Shown: positions 1 through 6,994, counted from the first letter of the stretch. The stretch is 23,662 nt of DNA from Oscillospiraceae bacterium (GCA_003453215.1 DMMB01000071.1:3682-27343), one strand, 5' to 3'. The notes: generated by a model not told the origin, from the sequence alone. A program made the numbers and translations.

Positions 1-246
1 GGAATATTGGATGGTGTGGAGCCGGTAGAACGGCGCTTTGATTTGCACGAGGAGGATTTAATCCTGATGGTGAGCGACGGCGTACCCACCGAAGAACCCT
101 GGGTGGAGGAACAGCTGGCCGCCTGGGAGGGGACCGACCCGACCGAGCTATGCCGCCGCATAGCGGAAGCGGCCCGCCTGCGCTGCCGGGATCCGCGCCC
201 GGATGATATTACGGTGGCGGCGCTGCGGCTGGAAAAAGCAGAATAG
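1..246 (+). CDS. spoIIE: Stage II sporulation protein E, C-terminal end (partial)
   Basis: Only the last 81 codons are present; the gene enters from the left edge in frame 1 and stops with TAG at 244-246. The protein ends with the PP2C-type phosphatase signature: a DLILMVSDGV segment (about residues 18-27 of the fragment) and a late DDITVAALRL segment, whose aspartates belong to the metal-binding set of this fold. The spacing and the start of the fragment (GILDGVEPV) resemble the C-terminus of SpoIIE. SpoIIE is a membrane phosphatase that dephosphorylates SpoIIAA in the forespore and so releases sigma-F; the membrane and FtsZ-interacting regions would lie outside the window. A generic RsbU/PP2C phosphatase is the alternative. 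The hairpin at 269-303 lies just after the stop. Confidence 0.75.
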   Translation, partial: GILDGVEPVERRFDLHEEDLILMVSDGVPTEEPWVEEQLAAWEGTDPTELCRRIAEAARLRCRDPRPDDITVAALRLEKAE

Positions 247-268
247 TCATTCCTTTATGGGTTTTCGC

Positions 269-303
269 AAGGAGCCGCCCGGTCCCAGACCGGACGGCTC
301 CTT
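269..303. terminator. Hairpin between convergent genes, likely bidirectional terminator
   Basis: A 9-bp perfect outer stem (269-277 with 295-303) encloses a 6-bp inner stem (279-284 with 288-293) and a 3-nt loop, with one C/A mismatch. It sits between the spoIIE stop and the stop of the convergent small gene. Neither side has a long T run, so it may rely on stem strength. Confidence 0.55.
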
Positions 304-317
304 GACGGTGATGGGAC

Positions 318-512
318 TTAACCCAGCATAGTACGGCAAACCGTATCAGCCATATGGTCCAGTGCCACGCCCATGCGGTTGGCGGTGCGGCGGACTGCCC
401 GCCGGCGCTGGGCCGCGGTGGTGTGGTTCATGACATAGGCTACGGTACCGGCTGCGGCGGCTGCCATGGCGATGCCGGTCATGGCGGCGGGCACTTTGTT
501 GGTGGAATGCAT
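318..512 (-). CDS. Small membrane-anchored protein, function unknown
   Basis: A 64-residue protein that I cannot assign to a named family. It has a short N-terminus, one hydrophobic Ala/Gly-rich segment at about residues 9-28 that should span the membrane, then a strongly basic stretch (QRRRAVRRTANR, about 35-46) and a short amphipathic tail. The layout suggests a single-pass protein with a positively charged cytoplasmic tail. The ATG at 512 is preceded by GGAAGGGG at a spacing of about 9 bases, and a TATAAT-like -10 lies at 535-540 on the same strand. An overlapping frame starting 8 bases earlier shares the ribosome binding site but encodes a low-complexity His/Arg product and is rejected. 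Small proteins of this shape are common in Clostridia; I infer no function. Confidence 0.6.
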   Translation of the reverse strand: MHSTNKVPAAMTGIAMAAAAAGTVAYVMNHTTAAQRRRAVRRTANRMGVALDHMADTVCRTMLG

Positions 513-858
513 TTTTCATAACCCCTTCCGACAGATTATATTTTGCAGGAATTGCTTGCATCATTAGTGTGCATCGGGCGGCATGGATTAGCCGCTGCAA
601 AGATTGGAAATTGGCATTCTACTATATGCACAATTGAGAAATAGAATAGATAAATAATTATATCAAAAATGACGGTGATAATGAAAATAGCATGATAGAA
701 AGGAAGATATTTTATTGTGATAACGTTGCATTTTGGCACGAGATGGGCTATGATCATGATATATTTTGACTAAAACTGAAAAAATTCCCATCAGGATAAA
801 ACATTTTGCTTTTTGCCTGCCAACGGAATACTATATGAAATACAAAAGGAGATCTTCC
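513..858. other. Gene-free divergent intergenic region (346 bp)
   Basis: The left part, read on the minus strand, carries a TATAAT -10 (535-540) and the ribosome binding site of the small membrane protein. The right part, from about 600, is AT-rich and should hold the promoter of the B6 kinase gene (candidate at 726-754). No convincing riboswitch fold, RNA gene or extra coding region is seen; stop-free frames through it show no protein-like composition. Confidence 0.6.
726..754 (+). promoter_or_regulatory. Candidate sigma-A promoter for the B6 kinase operon
   Basis: TTGCAT (726-731) and TATGAT (749-754) are separated by 17 bases. The -10 is good (5 of 6) but the -35 is weak (3 of 6). The alternative TTGACT at 766-771 has a good -35 but no properly spaced -10. 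It would leave a leader of about 100 nt. Confidence 0.35.
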
Positions 859-1728
859 ATGAACCGTGTCAATCGCCCCGCCCGCTGCGCTGCTGTGCAC
901 GATCTTTCCGGCCTGGGCCGCTGCTCGCTTTCCGTTATTCTGCCGGCTATGTCGGTAATGGGGGTGCAGGTATGCCCGCTGCCAACCGCAGTGCTTTCCA
1001 CCCACACCGGTGGATTTGGCACCCCGGCCCGCCGGGACCTGACCGATTACCTGGCCGAAGCGCTGGCACATTACCGGGCGCTGGGGCTGCCGATGGAGTG
1101 CGTCTATACCGGCTATTTGGGCTCGGTGGAGCAGGTTTCGCTGTGCCAGGGGCTTTTTGCAGAATGGCCCGCCGCGATGAAAGTGGTAGACCCGGTGATG
1201 GGCGACCACGGCAAGCTGTATCACGGCTTTACGCCGGAACTGGTACAGGGCATTCGGGAACTGGCCACCCATGCCGATGTGATTACCCCCAACCTGACCG
1301 AAGCGGCCCTGCTGCTGGGAGAGGAACCCAATACGGCGCCGCTTTCGCTGGGGCAGGCCCGCAGCCTGCTGGCGCGGCTTTCGGCCCTGGGGCCGGGTGT
1401 TGTGGTGATTACCGGGGCGGCACTGACCACCGGGGAGTATGCAAACCTGTGCTATGACCGGGAACGCGGCGGCTATTGGAAATCGGTAAGCGAATACCTG
1501 CCGGTGCGCTATCCCGGTACCGGGGATTTGTTTGCTGCGGTGCTGACAGCCGGCCTGATGCAGGGGGACAGCCCTGCCATGGCGATGGACCGGGCAACGA
1601 GGTATGTGGAGATCACCGTAAAAACGACCTTTGGCTATGGTGTTGATTCCCGCGAGGGAGTTATGCTGGAACGTACGCTGGGCTGGCTGACCCAAAAGGA
1701 GCTACCCCGCGGCTATCGCACGCTGTAA
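859..1728 (+). CDS. pdxY: Pyridoxal/pyridoxamine kinase (vitamin B6 salvage)
   Basis: A 289-residue cytosolic ribokinase-fold enzyme that phosphorylates the 5'-hydroxyl of pyridoxal, pyridoxamine or pyridoxine with ATP to feed the PLP pool. Visible family features are the N-terminal HDLSGLGRCSL segment (14-24), THTGGFGTP (49-56), the DPVMGDHG phosphate-binding motif (111-118), ITPNLTEA (142-149) and the C-terminal PGTGDLFAAVL motif whose Asp223 is the expected catalytic base. Length matches PdxY/PdxK (about 280-290). The start is ATG 859 because AAAGGAGA lies just upstream; an in-frame TTG at 766 would add an implausible AT-encoded extension. An ECF S component follows after 35 bases, which supports a salvage role. 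PdxY rather than PdxK or a ThiD-like kinase is the best call, but substrate preference cannot be read from sequence. Confidence 0.88.
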   Translation: MNRVNRPARCAAVHDLSGLGRCSLSVILPAMSVMGVQVCPLPTAVLSTHTGGFGTPARRDLTDYLAEALAHYRALGLPMECVYTGYLGSVEQVSLCQGLFAEWPAAMKVVDPVMGDHGKLYHGFTPELVQGIRELATHADVITPNLTEAALLLGEEPNTAPLSLGQARSLLARLSALGPGVVVITGAALTTGEYANLCYDRERGGYWKSVSEYLPVRYPGTGDLFAAVLTAGLMQGDSPAMAMDRATRYVEITVKTTFGYGVDSREGVMLERTLGWLTQKELPRGYRTL

Positions 1729-1763
1729 TCACTGGATCCCCTGAGAGGAAGAGAAGCGAATCC

Positions 1764-2339
1764 ATGAAAAAATCCCGTTTTACGCTGTACCGTATTGTTA
1801 TTATCGGCCTGATGGCCGCCATGGTGTTTGTATGCACCATGTTTTTGGGCATCCGTATTCCCACCCCCACCGGTACCACACAGCTTAAGACCGCGAATGC
1901 GATCTGCCTGCTGACGGGGCTGCTGTTTGGCGGCTGGACCGGCGGTTTGGCGGCTGGTATCGGTTCCGCCCTGTTTGATTTGACCTATCCGGAATGGGCC
2001 TCCGGCGCGTGGCTTACATTCTTGTTCTTCTTTGCTATGGGCGCTATCTGCGGCGGAATTGCCCACGCAGGCGGTGCAGCCGGCAAAAATAAAGCCCACA
2101 ACTGGGTCGCCGCCATCTGCGGCGCAGTGGGCTACTGGCTCCTCTATATTGGCAAGAGCATTATCGTACTGTGCCTGGGCGGCAGCGTCTTTTCCGCGGC
2201 AGTCATTGCCACGGTTCCCAAGATGATTACCGGCGGCATCAATGCGGTATTTGCCATCGTGGTTTCCAATCTGCTGGCGGTGCTGCTGCGCCCCAAATTG
2301 GAATCGGCGGGTATTTATGAGGCGCTGAAAAAACATTGA
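1764..2339 (+). CDS. ECF transporter S component, probably for a vitamin B6 vitamer
   Basis: A 191-residue membrane protein with about six hydrophobic segments and a short charged C-terminus, the size and shape of the substrate-binding S component of energy-coupling-factor vitamin transporters. The first helix carries small residues (GLMAAMVFVCT, about 15-25) at the place where S components use an Ala-rich surface to dock on EcfT. A Gly-rich segment (FGGWTGGLAAGIGSALFD) after the second hydrophobic segment is also typical. No EcfA or EcfT gene lies nearby, as expected for a group II system that shares a module encoded elsewhere. It lies 35 bases after the B6 kinase gene and shares its terminator, so pyridoxal or a relative is the inferred substrate. 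The ribosome binding site is weak (GAGAGGAAGAG, some distance from the ATG). Confidence 0.8.
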   Translation: MKKSRFTLYRIVIIGLMAAMVFVCTMFLGIRIPTPTGTTQLKTANAICLLTGLLFGGWTGGLAAGIGSALFDLTYPEWASGAWLTFLFFFAMGAICGGIAHAGGAAGKNKAHNWVAAICGAVGYWLLYIGKSIIVLCLGGSVFSAAVIATVPKMITGGINAVFAIVVSNLLAVLLRPKLESAGIYEALKKH

Positions 2340-2360
2340 GATCCCCCTCTCCAGATATAA

Positions 2361-2407
2361 GGTACGCTGCTCCTGGCCGAAAGGCTGGGAGTAGCGTATC
2401 TTTTTTT
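2361..2407 (+). terminator. Rho-independent terminator of the B6 kinase/ECF operon
   Basis: An 18-bp near-perfect stem (2361-2378 with 2383-2400) has a GAAA loop and is followed by seven T residues. It lies 21 bases after the S-component stop. Confidence 0.9.
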
Positions 2408-2478
2408 GCGGCAAAACGCACAGAACCGGCGGCAGCGTGCCTTGCATTGTATGATTATTCACCAAAACTGCATATTTA

Positions 2479-2524
2479 CGAATAAATATTCACGAATATG
2501 CTTGACATAGTGAATATTTAGTGA
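2479..2524. promoter_or_regulatory. Predicted ArgR-type operator (two ARG-box-like sites)
   Basis: CGAATAAATATTCA (2479-2492) differs at one base from the ARG-box core TGAATWWWWATTCA. A second, poorer copy is TGAATATTTAGTGA (2511-2524). Together they form an 11-bp perfect inverted repeat (2483-2493 with 2510-2520) that brackets the -35 hexamer. Centres are about 31-32 bp apart, near three helical turns. Established: ArgR binds such boxes as a hexamer and represses with arginine. Inferred: binding here would block RNA polymerase. No argR gene is in the window. Confidence 0.5.
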
Positions 2525-2530
2525 TAAAGT
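2502..2530 (+). promoter_or_regulatory. Strong sigma-A promoter of the amino acid ABC operon
   Basis: TTGACA (2502-2507), a 17-base spacer and TAAAGT (2525-2530). The -35 is perfect and the -10 matches 4 of 6. Transcription should start near 2537, giving a leader of about 80 nt. Confidence 0.8.
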
Positions 2531-2619
2531 ATGCAATATCAACGAGAGACACTCCTCCCGGCGAGAATCAAACAAGACCAAACGGCTCCCGCTTGGGAGA
2601 GAACCAAGAAAGGATGGAA

Positions 2620-3504
2620 ATGAACATGAAAAAACTACTGACAATGCTGATGGCCCTGATGATGGTGCTGGCCCTGGCGGCCTGCGGCAACGATACCTCT
2701 GCTGCCAATAATGGCGGCAATGAACCCTCAACCCCCACCAATGCGCTGGAAAAAATAAAAGCTTCCGGAGAGCTGCACGTGGCACTCAGCCCTGATTTCT
2801 CCCCGATGGAATTTGTGGATTCCAGCAAGAGCGGGCAGGAACAATATGTCGGCTTTGATATTTCCCTTGCAAAATTCATTGCCGAAGAACTGGGCGTTTC
2901 TTTGGTCATTGAGCCGATGAGTTTTGATGCCAGCCAGACCGCTGTTTACACTTCCGCGGTGCCCATGTCCATTTCCGGCTACAGCTGGACAGAGGAAAGA
3001 GCCCAGAACTATGAACTCTCCGATTACTACTATGCAGGCGATAATGAGACCGACCAGGTACTGCTGATTAAGGCAGAGGATGCGGCCAAGTACACTAAGG
3101 TAGAAGATTTTGCCGGGCAGGATGTCGGTGCGCAGAATGCCTCCCTGCAGATGCAGCTTTTGACCGAACAGATTCCGGATGCCAACCCCATTACCATCGG
3201 CGACCTGGCTGTGGGTGTTATGGAGCTGAAGGCCGGCAACATTGAAGCGCTGGCAGTGGCCAAGGGCAATGCCGAAATGATTATCGATGCCAACCCCGAC
3301 CTTGTTATCTGCGAATTCCAGTTTGAAGTAAAGGCCGAATATGAAGCGAATGTCATCCTGATGACCAAGGGAGAAACCGAGCTGCTGGAGGCGGTGAATG
3401 CTGCGCTGGCCAAGGCCTATGAAAGCGGCCTGTATGGCACCTGGTATGATGCAGCAGTTGAGCTGGGCAAGAGCGAGAATGCCAAGGAACTGACGCTGGA
3501 TTAA
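2620..3504 (+). CDS. Polar amino acid ABC transporter, substrate-binding lipoprotein
   Basis: A 294-residue lipoprotein that captures an amino acid outside the membrane and delivers it to the permease encoded next. The N-terminus has Lys residues, a hydrophobic stretch and the lipobox LAAC with Cys22 as the lipidated residue, then a Ser/Asn/Gly linker. The rest is a family 3 solute-binding fold: ALEKIKASGELHVAL opening strand, SPMEFVD and GFDISLAKFIAEELG segments, and a C-terminal YESGLYGTWYDAA helix. Start ATG 2620 sits 5-6 bases after AAAGGA; ATG 2614 overlaps that site, and ATG 2626 is also possible with the usual MKK opening. The ArgR-type boxes over its promoter hint at arginine or a related cationic amino acid, but binding-site residues were not verified, so the substrate is open. 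Confidence 0.88.
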   Translation: MNMKKLLTMLMALMMVLALAACGNDTSAANNGGNEPSTPTNALEKIKASGELHVALSPDFSPMEFVDSSKSGQEQYVGFDISLAKFIAEELGVSLVIEPMSFDASQTAVYTSAVPMSISGYSWTEERAQNYELSDYYYAGDNETDQVLLIKAEDAAKYTKVEDFAGQDVGAQNASLQMQLLTEQIPDANPITIGDLAVGVMELKAGNIEALAVAKGNAEMIIDANPDLVICEFQFEVKAEYEANVILMTKGETELLEAVNAALAKAYESGLYGTWYDAAVELGKSENAKELTLD

Positions 3505-3564
3505 CCGGACCATGCCGGATCCAGGATGAGATAAAGGAACGGATCTTAAAATTACCGACTGACT

Positions 3565-3587
3565 GCCGGAGCCCGAAAGGCTCCGGC
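3565..3587 (+). promoter_or_regulatory. Intra-operon mRNA hairpin between binding protein and permease genes
   Basis: A perfect 9-bp GC-rich stem (3565-3573 with 3579-3587) has a CGAAA loop and no T run after it. Such hairpins often protect the upstream mRNA 3' end so that binding protein is made in excess over permease. That role is inferred. Confidence 0.55.
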
Positions 3588-3613
3588 GGCTGCACTAAAG
3601 GGAGAATGACCAT

Positions 3614-4357
3614 ATGACAGGGGCAAAGTTTATTGATTTCGAGAAGATGGCTGCCATCTTCCTAAAATACTGGGATAAGTACCTCATTGATGGCGTGGGA
3701 TATACGCTGGCGCTTTCGGCCATTACCGTGGCAGGCGGCGTAGTGTTTGCTTCGCTGCTGGCGCTGATGAAAATGTCCAAAGTGGCGCCGCTGCGCTGGC
3801 TTTCCTCCATCTATATCGAGGTAATCCGAGGAACCCCCATGCTGCTGCAGCTGTACTTCTTCTATTTTGGCCTGCCTATGCTGGTACCGGCGCTCAATAA
3901 GCAGAAGTTCCTGTGCATTGCCATTGCCCTTATCTGCAACAGCGCGGCCTACGTTTCGGAAGTCATTCGTTCCGGAATACAGGCGGTGGATCCCGGCCAG
4001 CGGGAGGCGGCGCTCAGCCTTGGCTTTGGGGAGCGGGGCGCCATGTGGTTTGTTATCATGCCGCAGGCGGTCAAGAACATTCTGCCGGCTTTGGGCAATG
4101 AGTTTATTATGATTATCAAGGATACTTCGCTGGCCTCTACCTTCTTTGTGGGCGATTTGATGACCCAGTACCTGCAGATCCGGGGCGCGACCTACCTGCC
4201 CATTGAACCGCTGGTGATTGCAGGCGCGATCTACTTTATTATGACCTTTGCCCTCAGTAAGCTGTTTGGACACTTTGAGCACAAGATGCAGCGCAGCGAC
4301 CGGCAGGGAAGCGCGGCGCGGCAGCGCAAATTAAAGCGGGAAGGGGCGGTGGCGTAA
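3614..4357 (+). CDS. Polar amino acid ABC transporter, permease
   Basis: A 247-residue inner-membrane permease of the HisM/HisQ/GlnP type. After a short N-terminus it has several membrane segments starting at about residue 27. The RGTPMLLQLYFFYFGLP segment (72-88) is a family hallmark. The EAA loop that docks the ATPase is visible as EAALSLGFGERGAMWFVIMPQAV followed by PALGNEF. The C-terminus after the last membrane segment is short and basic. A single permease gene implies a homodimeric channel. AAGGGAGA precedes the ATG with suitable spacing, and the stop TAA is directly abutted by the ATPase ATG, so the genes are translationally coupled. Confidence 0.92.
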   Translation: MTGAKFIDFEKMAAIFLKYWDKYLIDGVGYTLALSAITVAGGVVFASLLALMKMSKVAPLRWLSSIYIEVIRGTPMLLQLYFFYFGLPMLVPALNKQKFLCIAIALICNSAAYVSEVIRSGIQAVDPGQREAALSLGFGERGAMWFVIMPQAVKNILPALGNEFIMIIKDTSLASTFFVGDLMTQYLQIRGATYLPIEPLVIAGAIYFIMTFALSKLFGHFEHKMQRSDRQGSAARQRKLKREGAVA

Positions 4358-5098
4358 ATGGCGCAGAAAATCATAGAAGTAAAAGATCTGAAAAAATACT
4401 ATAATAATGGCGCTGTTCATGCCCTGGATGGCGTAACCGTAGATATCTGCCGCGGCGATGTCATTGCAGTGATTGGTCCTTCCGGCGGCGGGAAAAGTAC
4501 CTTCCTGCGCAGCCTGAACCTGCTGGAGGTACCCACCTCCGGTTCGATCAAAGTGGATGGGGTGGAAATTACCGGGAAAAAGGTGGATTTGCCCCGCCAC
4601 CGGCAAAAGATGGGCATGGTGTTCCAGCATTTTAACCTGTTTCCCCACAAAACGGTGCTGGAAAACCTGACTATGGCGCCTATGCGCATTAAAAAAATAC
4701 CGAAGGTCGAGGCCGAGCAAAAAGCCATGGCGCTGCTGGGGAGAGTGGGTCTGGCGGACCGCGCCAATGATTACCCCGCGCAGCTTAGCGGCGGACAAAA
4801 GCAGCGGATTGCCATTGTACGGGCATTGGCCATGGAACCGGAAGTAATGCTGTTTGATGAACCGACCAGCGCCCTGGACCCCGAAATGGTGGGCGAGGTG
4901 CTGGAAGTAATGCGGGAGCTGGCACATGAGGGCATGACCATGGTGATTGTAACCCATGAGATGGCCTTTGCCCGCGAAGTGGCCAGCCGGGTACTATTTA
5001 TGGAAGAGGGGAAACTGGGCGAACAGGGAACCCCGGAAGTCATCTTTACCAACCCGCAGAGCCCCCGGCTGCAAAATTTCCTGAAAAAGGTGCTGTGA
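4358..5098 (+). CDS. Polar amino acid ABC transporter, ATP-binding protein
   Basis: A 246-residue ATPase of the GlnQ/HisP type that powers the permease. All motifs are intact: Walker A GPSGGGKS (40-47), Q-loop Gln90 in VFQHFNLFPHKT, signature LSGGQKQR (143-150), Walker B VMLFDEPTSALD (163-174) with Glu168, and H-loop His200 in VTHEMAFA. Length is normal for the family. The start follows the permease stop with no gap, and the ribosome binding site lies inside the permease gene (GGGAAGGGG). Its TGA overlaps the start of the amidohydrolase gene. Annotations as glutamine or histidine transporter would be generic; the specificity resides in the binding lipoprotein. Confidence 0.94.
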   Translation: MAQKIIEVKDLKKYYNNGAVHALDGVTVDICRGDVIAVIGPSGGGKSTFLRSLNLLEVPTSGSIKVDGVEITGKKVDLPRHRQKMGMVFQHFNLFPHKTVLENLTMAPMRIKKIPKVEAEQKAMALLGRVGLADRANDYPAQLSGGQKQRIAIVRALAMEPEVMLFDEPTSALDPEMVGEVLEVMRELAHEGMTMVIVTHEMAFAREVASRVLFMEEGKLGEQGTPEVIFTNPQSPRLQNFLKKVL

Positions 5099-6537
5099 TG
5101 ATTATGAATGAAATGAAGCAGGCAGCGCTGACTGCCATTGAAGAAAAAAAGGACCTGATTGCCTCGGTGGCGGATCAGATTTGGGAATACGCCGAACTTT
5201 CGCTGCAGGAGGTGCAATCGGCTGCGCTATACTGCAAGGTGCTGAAGGAACAGGGCTTTGCGGTGGAAGAGGGTGCCTGTCATATTCCAACTGCCTTTGC
5301 GGCCCGTTACGGCAGCGGGCACCCCATTATCGGCATTCTGGCGGAGTATGATGCGCTTTCCGGGCTTTCCCAGCAGGGCGGCAGCACCCAAAAGCAGGAG
5401 CGGATCCCCGGCGGAACCGGCCATGGCTGCGGACACAATCTGCTGGGGGCCGGCGCTTTGGCGGCGGCATTGGGCATCAAGCACTATTTACAGCAGAGCG
5501 GGGCCCCCGGTACGGTGGTGCTGTACGGCTGCCCCGGCGAAGAAGGCGGCGCGGCCAAAGCCTTTATGGCGCGGGAAAAGCTGTGGTATGGACTGGATGC
5601 CGCCTTGACCTGGCACCCGGATGATTGCAATGAGGCCGCGACCGGTTCCAGCAATGCCTGCATTCAGGTTCAGTATATTTTTCATGGGGTGGCGGCCCAT
5701 GCGGCCGGAGATCCCGAACGGGGCCGCAGCGCACTGGATGCTGTCACGCTGATGAACGTTGGGGTGCAGTTCCTGCGGGAACATATGGAACAGCAGGCGC
5801 GTATTCACTATGCCGTGACCGATGGCGGCGGCTGCAGCCCCAATGTGGTGCAGTCCAAAGCATCGGTTCTGTATATGGTGCGTTCCCCCGAAGTAAAAAA
5901 AGCGGTAGAACTGCAAAAGCGGGTGGATGATATTGCGGCCGGTGCGGCCCTGATGACCGGGACCACCTGCGAGCGGAAATTCATCGATGGTGTGGCGGAG
6001 ACCATCCCCAACCATGTGCTGGAAGCGCTGCTACACCAGAATTTTGCCGAAGTGGGGGTGCCGCAGCATACCCCGGAGGAAATGGCCTTTGCTACCGAGC
6101 TTGCCGCGACCTATGATGCCGGCGGATATATCCCGGGCAGCGGCAGTGGCGATACCGCCTATGCCGCCCAGGTAAAGGCACTGCTGCCCGGTACAGCCAT
6201 GAATGATGTGCTGCTGCCGCTCTACCAGGGAGAGGCGTTCTGCCCCGGTTCCACCGATGTAGGAGATGTGAGCTGGCAGTGCCCCACCGCACAGCTGCAC
6301 GTGGCCTCCTGGCCCAATGGCTGCCCCGGCCACAGCTGGCAGAACGTTTCCTGCGATAAGACCTCCATCGGGCACAAAGCGGCGGTGACCGCCGGTAAAG
6401 TGCTGTGCGCGGCAGCGATTGACCTGCTGGAGCAGCCGGAGCTGCTGGCGGCGGCCAAGGCGGAATTTGCCGGGCGGACAGAGGCCGGCTATACCTGCCC
6501 CATTCCACCGGAGGCGGTTCCCACCATTCCGGACTAA
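5098..6537 (+). CDS. M20 family metallo-amidohydrolase, AbgB-like
   Basis: A 479-residue cytosolic zinc amidohydrolase related to AbgB, the p-aminobenzoyl-glutamate hydrolase subunit, and to other M20 enzymes that remove an acyl or aminobenzoyl group from amino acids. Seen in sequence: AEYDALSGL (82-90), the metal-binding GHGCGHN motif (108-114), the catalytic PGEEGG motif (146-151), His173, and VAAHAAGDPERG (198-209) from the dimerisation domain. Start ATG 5098 overlaps the ATPase stop (TGATG) and follows AAGG by 7 bases; GTG 5095 is a weaker option. Coupling to the transporter suggests that imported N-acyl or amide-linked amino acids are cleaved after uptake. The real substrate is not predictable, and the AbgA partner is absent from the window. 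Confidence 0.85.
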   Translation: MIMNEMKQAALTAIEEKKDLIASVADQIWEYAELSLQEVQSAALYCKVLKEQGFAVEEGACHIPTAFAARYGSGHPIIGILAEYDALSGLSQQGGSTQKQERIPGGTGHGCGHNLLGAGALAAALGIKHYLQQSGAPGTVVLYGCPGEEGGAAKAFMAREKLWYGLDAALTWHPDDCNEAATGSSNACIQVQYIFHGVAAHAAGDPERGRSALDAVTLMNVGVQFLREHMEQQARIHYAVTDGGGCSPNVVQSKASVLYMVRSPEVKKAVELQKRVDDIAAGAALMTGTTCERKFIDGVAETIPNHVLEALLHQNFAEVGVPQHTPEEMAFATELAATYDAGGYIPGSGSGDTAYAAQVKALLPGTAMNDVLLPLYQGEAFCPGSTDVGDVSWQCPTAQLHVASWPNGCPGHSWQNVSCDKTSIGHKAAVTAGKVLCAAAIDLLEQPELLAAAKAEFAGRTEAGYTCPIPPEAVPTIPD

Positions 6538-6543
6538 AAAAGC

Positions 6544-6582
6544 AAGCCCCCTTGCCGTTTGTGCGGCGCAGGGGGGCTTTTT
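6544..6582 (+). terminator. Rho-independent terminator of the transporter-amidohydrolase operon
   Basis: AAGCCCCC...GGGGGGCTTTTT stem-loop with inner GCCG/CGGC pairing, followed by T-rich sequence. It lies directly after the amidohydrolase stop. Confidence 0.88.
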
Positions 6583-6603
6583 CCTTTTCGGGAGAAAAAA
6601 GAA

Positions 6604-6632
6604 AAGCCCCTGCCTTACCCGGCCAGGGGCTT
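6604..6632 (-). terminator. Rho-independent terminator of the abrB-like gene
   Basis: Stem AAGCCCCTG (6604-6612) with CAGGGGCTT (6624-6632). Read on the minus strand it is followed by TTTTCTTTTTT, the arrangement expected for the gene ending at 6667. It could also act weakly on the plus strand. Confidence 0.8.
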
Positions 6633-6666
6633 ATTTTGACGGTTTTGGTTCATTTGCGGCGGATGA

Positions 6667-6909
6667 TTACAGCTTGGCCAGCTTGCTGCGGCAGCTACGG
6701 CAAACATATTTGTCGTCATAGGTAGCCAGATCTTCCTTGGATCCGCAGAAAATGCAGCAAGGCAGATACTTTTTAAGAATGACCTGATCGCCGTCTACAT
6801 AAATTTCAACATCGCTGTGAATATCGATGCCCAGGGTGCGACGAAGCTCTACAGGGAGAACGATACGACCGAGGTTATCTACCTTTCTTACAATACCGGT
6901 GGACTTCAT
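6667..6909 (-). CDS. abrB: AbrB-family transition-state regulator with C-terminal CxxC pairs
   Basis: An 80-residue DNA-binding protein. Residues 1-48 form the SpoVT/AbrB swapped-hairpin domain, with the typical MKSTGIVRKVDNLGRIVLPV opening and ELRRTLGI. The C-terminus differs from Bacillus AbrB: CIFC (52-55) and CRSC (70-73) make a compact Cys4 arrangement likely to bind zinc, as in many clostridial AbrB proteins. Such proteins hold back sporulation and stationary-phase genes during growth. AAGGAGGA precedes the ATG, and a promoter is seen at 6995-7023. The gene is divergent from spmA and shares an upstream region with a Spo0A-type box, which fits the known Spo0A-AbrB circuit. Clostridia often have several paralogues, so equivalence to B. 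subtilis AbrB is not assured. Confidence 0.88.
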   Translation of the reverse strand: MKSTGIVRKVDNLGRIVLPVELRRTLGIDIHSDVEIYVDGDQVILKKYLPCCIFCGSKEDLATYDDKYVCRSCRSKLAKL

Positions 6910-6994
6910 TCAATAAATTCCTCCTTAAAATAGGGTGGTCATGACGGTTTACAATATCTTCTAATATTCATGGTTTTTCTCTACCTTGATACTA

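Noticed and set aside
346..600. Minus-strand ORF overlapping the small membrane protein in another frame.
   Set aside because: His/Arg-rich low-complexity product; the ribosome binding site fits the 64-residue frame better, and that one has a membrane segment.
766..771. TTGACT as the -35 of the B6 kinase promoter, or TTG 766 as its start codon.
   Set aside because: No properly spaced -10, and the added N-terminus looks like translated AT-rich DNA with no ribosome binding site.
754..1695. A 313-codon antisense ORF across the B6 kinase gene.
   Set aside because: Shadow of a GC-rich gene: Gln/Arg/His-rich, no domain, no ribosome binding site.
2531..2623. A 30-codon ORF with three Arg codons that overlaps the binding-protein start by ATGA, resembling an arginine leader peptide.
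   Set aside because: Its ATG directly follows the -10 hexamer and lies upstream of the expected transcript start near 2537; it also has no ribosome binding site.
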